Assembly: GCA_003696125.1 (NCBI GenBank)
Contig: RFHZ01000559.1
Location: forward strand, 1 to 5,720
From: Nitrospinota bacterium
GTDB taxonomy: Bacteria > Tectomicrobia > Entotheonellia > J063
Length of the DNA: 5,720 nucleotides
Reading direction: 5' to 3'
Positions 5,290 through 5,720 of this stretch are shown here, one piece after another. The notes beneath the pieces were generated by a model. That model had not been told where the DNA came from. It saw only the letters and a list, made by a program, of their open reading frames with translations, and searched no databases. Every line of letters begins with the position of its first letter. Positions within the stretch are counted from its first letter, which is position 1. The position numbers and the translations under genes are program-made.

Positions 5290-5720
5290 ATGTCTACATT
5301 CGAAAAGACGGAACGAAACCGGATTCGACGCGTTCCCCAACGCGGCTCCTATGCGAAGAGTGACATCTACCAGATCATCGATGCCGCCCTCATCTGCCAT
5401 GTAGGATTTTGCCAGGATGGGCAACCCTTTGTCATCCCGACCATTCATGCCCGCTGGGATGATCGCCTCATCTTCCACGGGGCCAGGGCAAGCCGGTTGC
5501 TGAAGCATATCCAGGCCGGTCACGAAATCTGTGTTGCCATCACTCTTCTGGATGGACTGGTTCTTGCCCGCTCCATCTTTCACCACTCCATGAACTACCG
5601 ATCCGTGGTCCTCTTTGGCCGGGGAAAGCTTATCGAAGACGAGGAGAACAAGCTGCATGCCCTCAGGATACTGTCAGAACACATCCTGCCGGGGAGATGG
5701 GACGAGGCTCGCAAGCCGAA
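5290..5720 (+). CDS. Pyridoxamine-5'-phosphate-oxidase-like (NimA-type) flavoprotein, 3' partial
   Basis: The frame runs from ATG 5290 to the window end (143 codons, no stop), so the C-terminus is missing. SD GGAGG (5277-5281) sits 8 nt before the ATG. The fold is the split beta-barrel of the FMN-binding PNPOx-like superfamily, closest by motif to the NimA/Pyridox_ox_2 group: IRRVPQRGSYAKSDIYQIID at the N-terminus, LICHVGFCQDGQPFVIPTIH (about 35-52), LIFHGARASRLLKHI (60-74), CVAITLLDGLVLARSIFHHS (81-100) and MNYRSVVLFGRGKLI (101-115), then HILPGRWDEARKP. Members bind FMN or similar cofactors and some reduce nitroimidazoles; most have unknown physiological substrates, and no specific substrate can be assigned here. 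It has its own probable promoter and leader, so it is likely a separate transcription unit from the stress operon. The family call is strong; the function is open. Confidence 0.92.
   Translation, partial: MSTFEKTERNRIRRVPQRGSYAKSDIYQIIDAALICHVGFCQDGQPFVIPTIHARWDDRLIFHGARASRLLKHIQAGHEICVAITLLDGLVLARSIFHHSMNYRSVVLFGRGKLIEDEENKLHALRILSEHILPGRWDEARKP

Noticed and set aside
5058-5404. Short + strand frames in the leader and early flavoprotein region
   Set aside because: They do not resemble MarC or any known protein, and they overlap the better-supported flavoprotein gene in another frame.

Overview
This window is a compact run of seven genes, all on the + strand, from a bacterium. GC is moderately high, roughly the high-50s percent by eye. 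Gaps between genes are mostly 3-35 bp, and Shine-Dalgarno (SD) sites are strong. The content (two small heat-shock proteins, an exported HtrA/DegP protease with two PDZ domains, a MarC-family membrane protein) fits an envelope-stress and proteostasis cluster, probably in a diderm. The phylum cannot be fixed from the sequence. No phage, IS, CRISPR, tRNA or rRNA features were found.

Layout: (1) 2-565, the 3' part of a protein with a sigma-70 region-4-like helix-turn-helix; its N-terminus lies before the window. (2) 584-1726, a 380-aa protein of the bacterial archaeo-eukaryotic release factor (baeRF) type, with a C-terminal four-Cys zinc ribbon. (3) 1758-2213 and 2249-2647, two divergent Hsp20/alpha-crystallin proteins in tandem. 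(4) 2656-2692, a strong intrinsic terminator. (5) 2721-4169, a secreted HtrA/DegP-type serine protease with an intact catalytic triad and two PDZ domains. (6) 4193-4627, an unrecognised 144-aa helical, Ala/Glu-rich soluble protein. (7) 4631-5143, a MarC (UPF0056) membrane protein whose C-terminus looks truncated or decayed. (8) 5144-5289, a non-coding leader with a likely promoter at its upstream edge. (9) 5290 to the window end, the start of a pyridoxamine-5'-phosphate-oxidase-like (NimA-type) flavoprotein.

How they may work together (inference): the first four genes form a likely co-transcribed unit joining a transcription-factor-like protein, a ribosome/translation-associated factor and two holdase chaperones. 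HtrA supplies periplasmic quality control downstream of the terminator. Four consecutive genes share the same 9-nt SD core, AAAGGAGGG, which suggests uniformly strong translation. The combination recalls transmissible heat-resistance/protein-quality-control loci of Proteobacteria (Hsp20 plus DegP), but the baeRF, the 144-aa helical protein and the sigma-like protein are not standard members of those loci. The most interesting items are the baeRF/sigma-like pair at the head of the sHsp operon, the unrecognised 144-aa protein, and the broken-looking MarC C-terminus.
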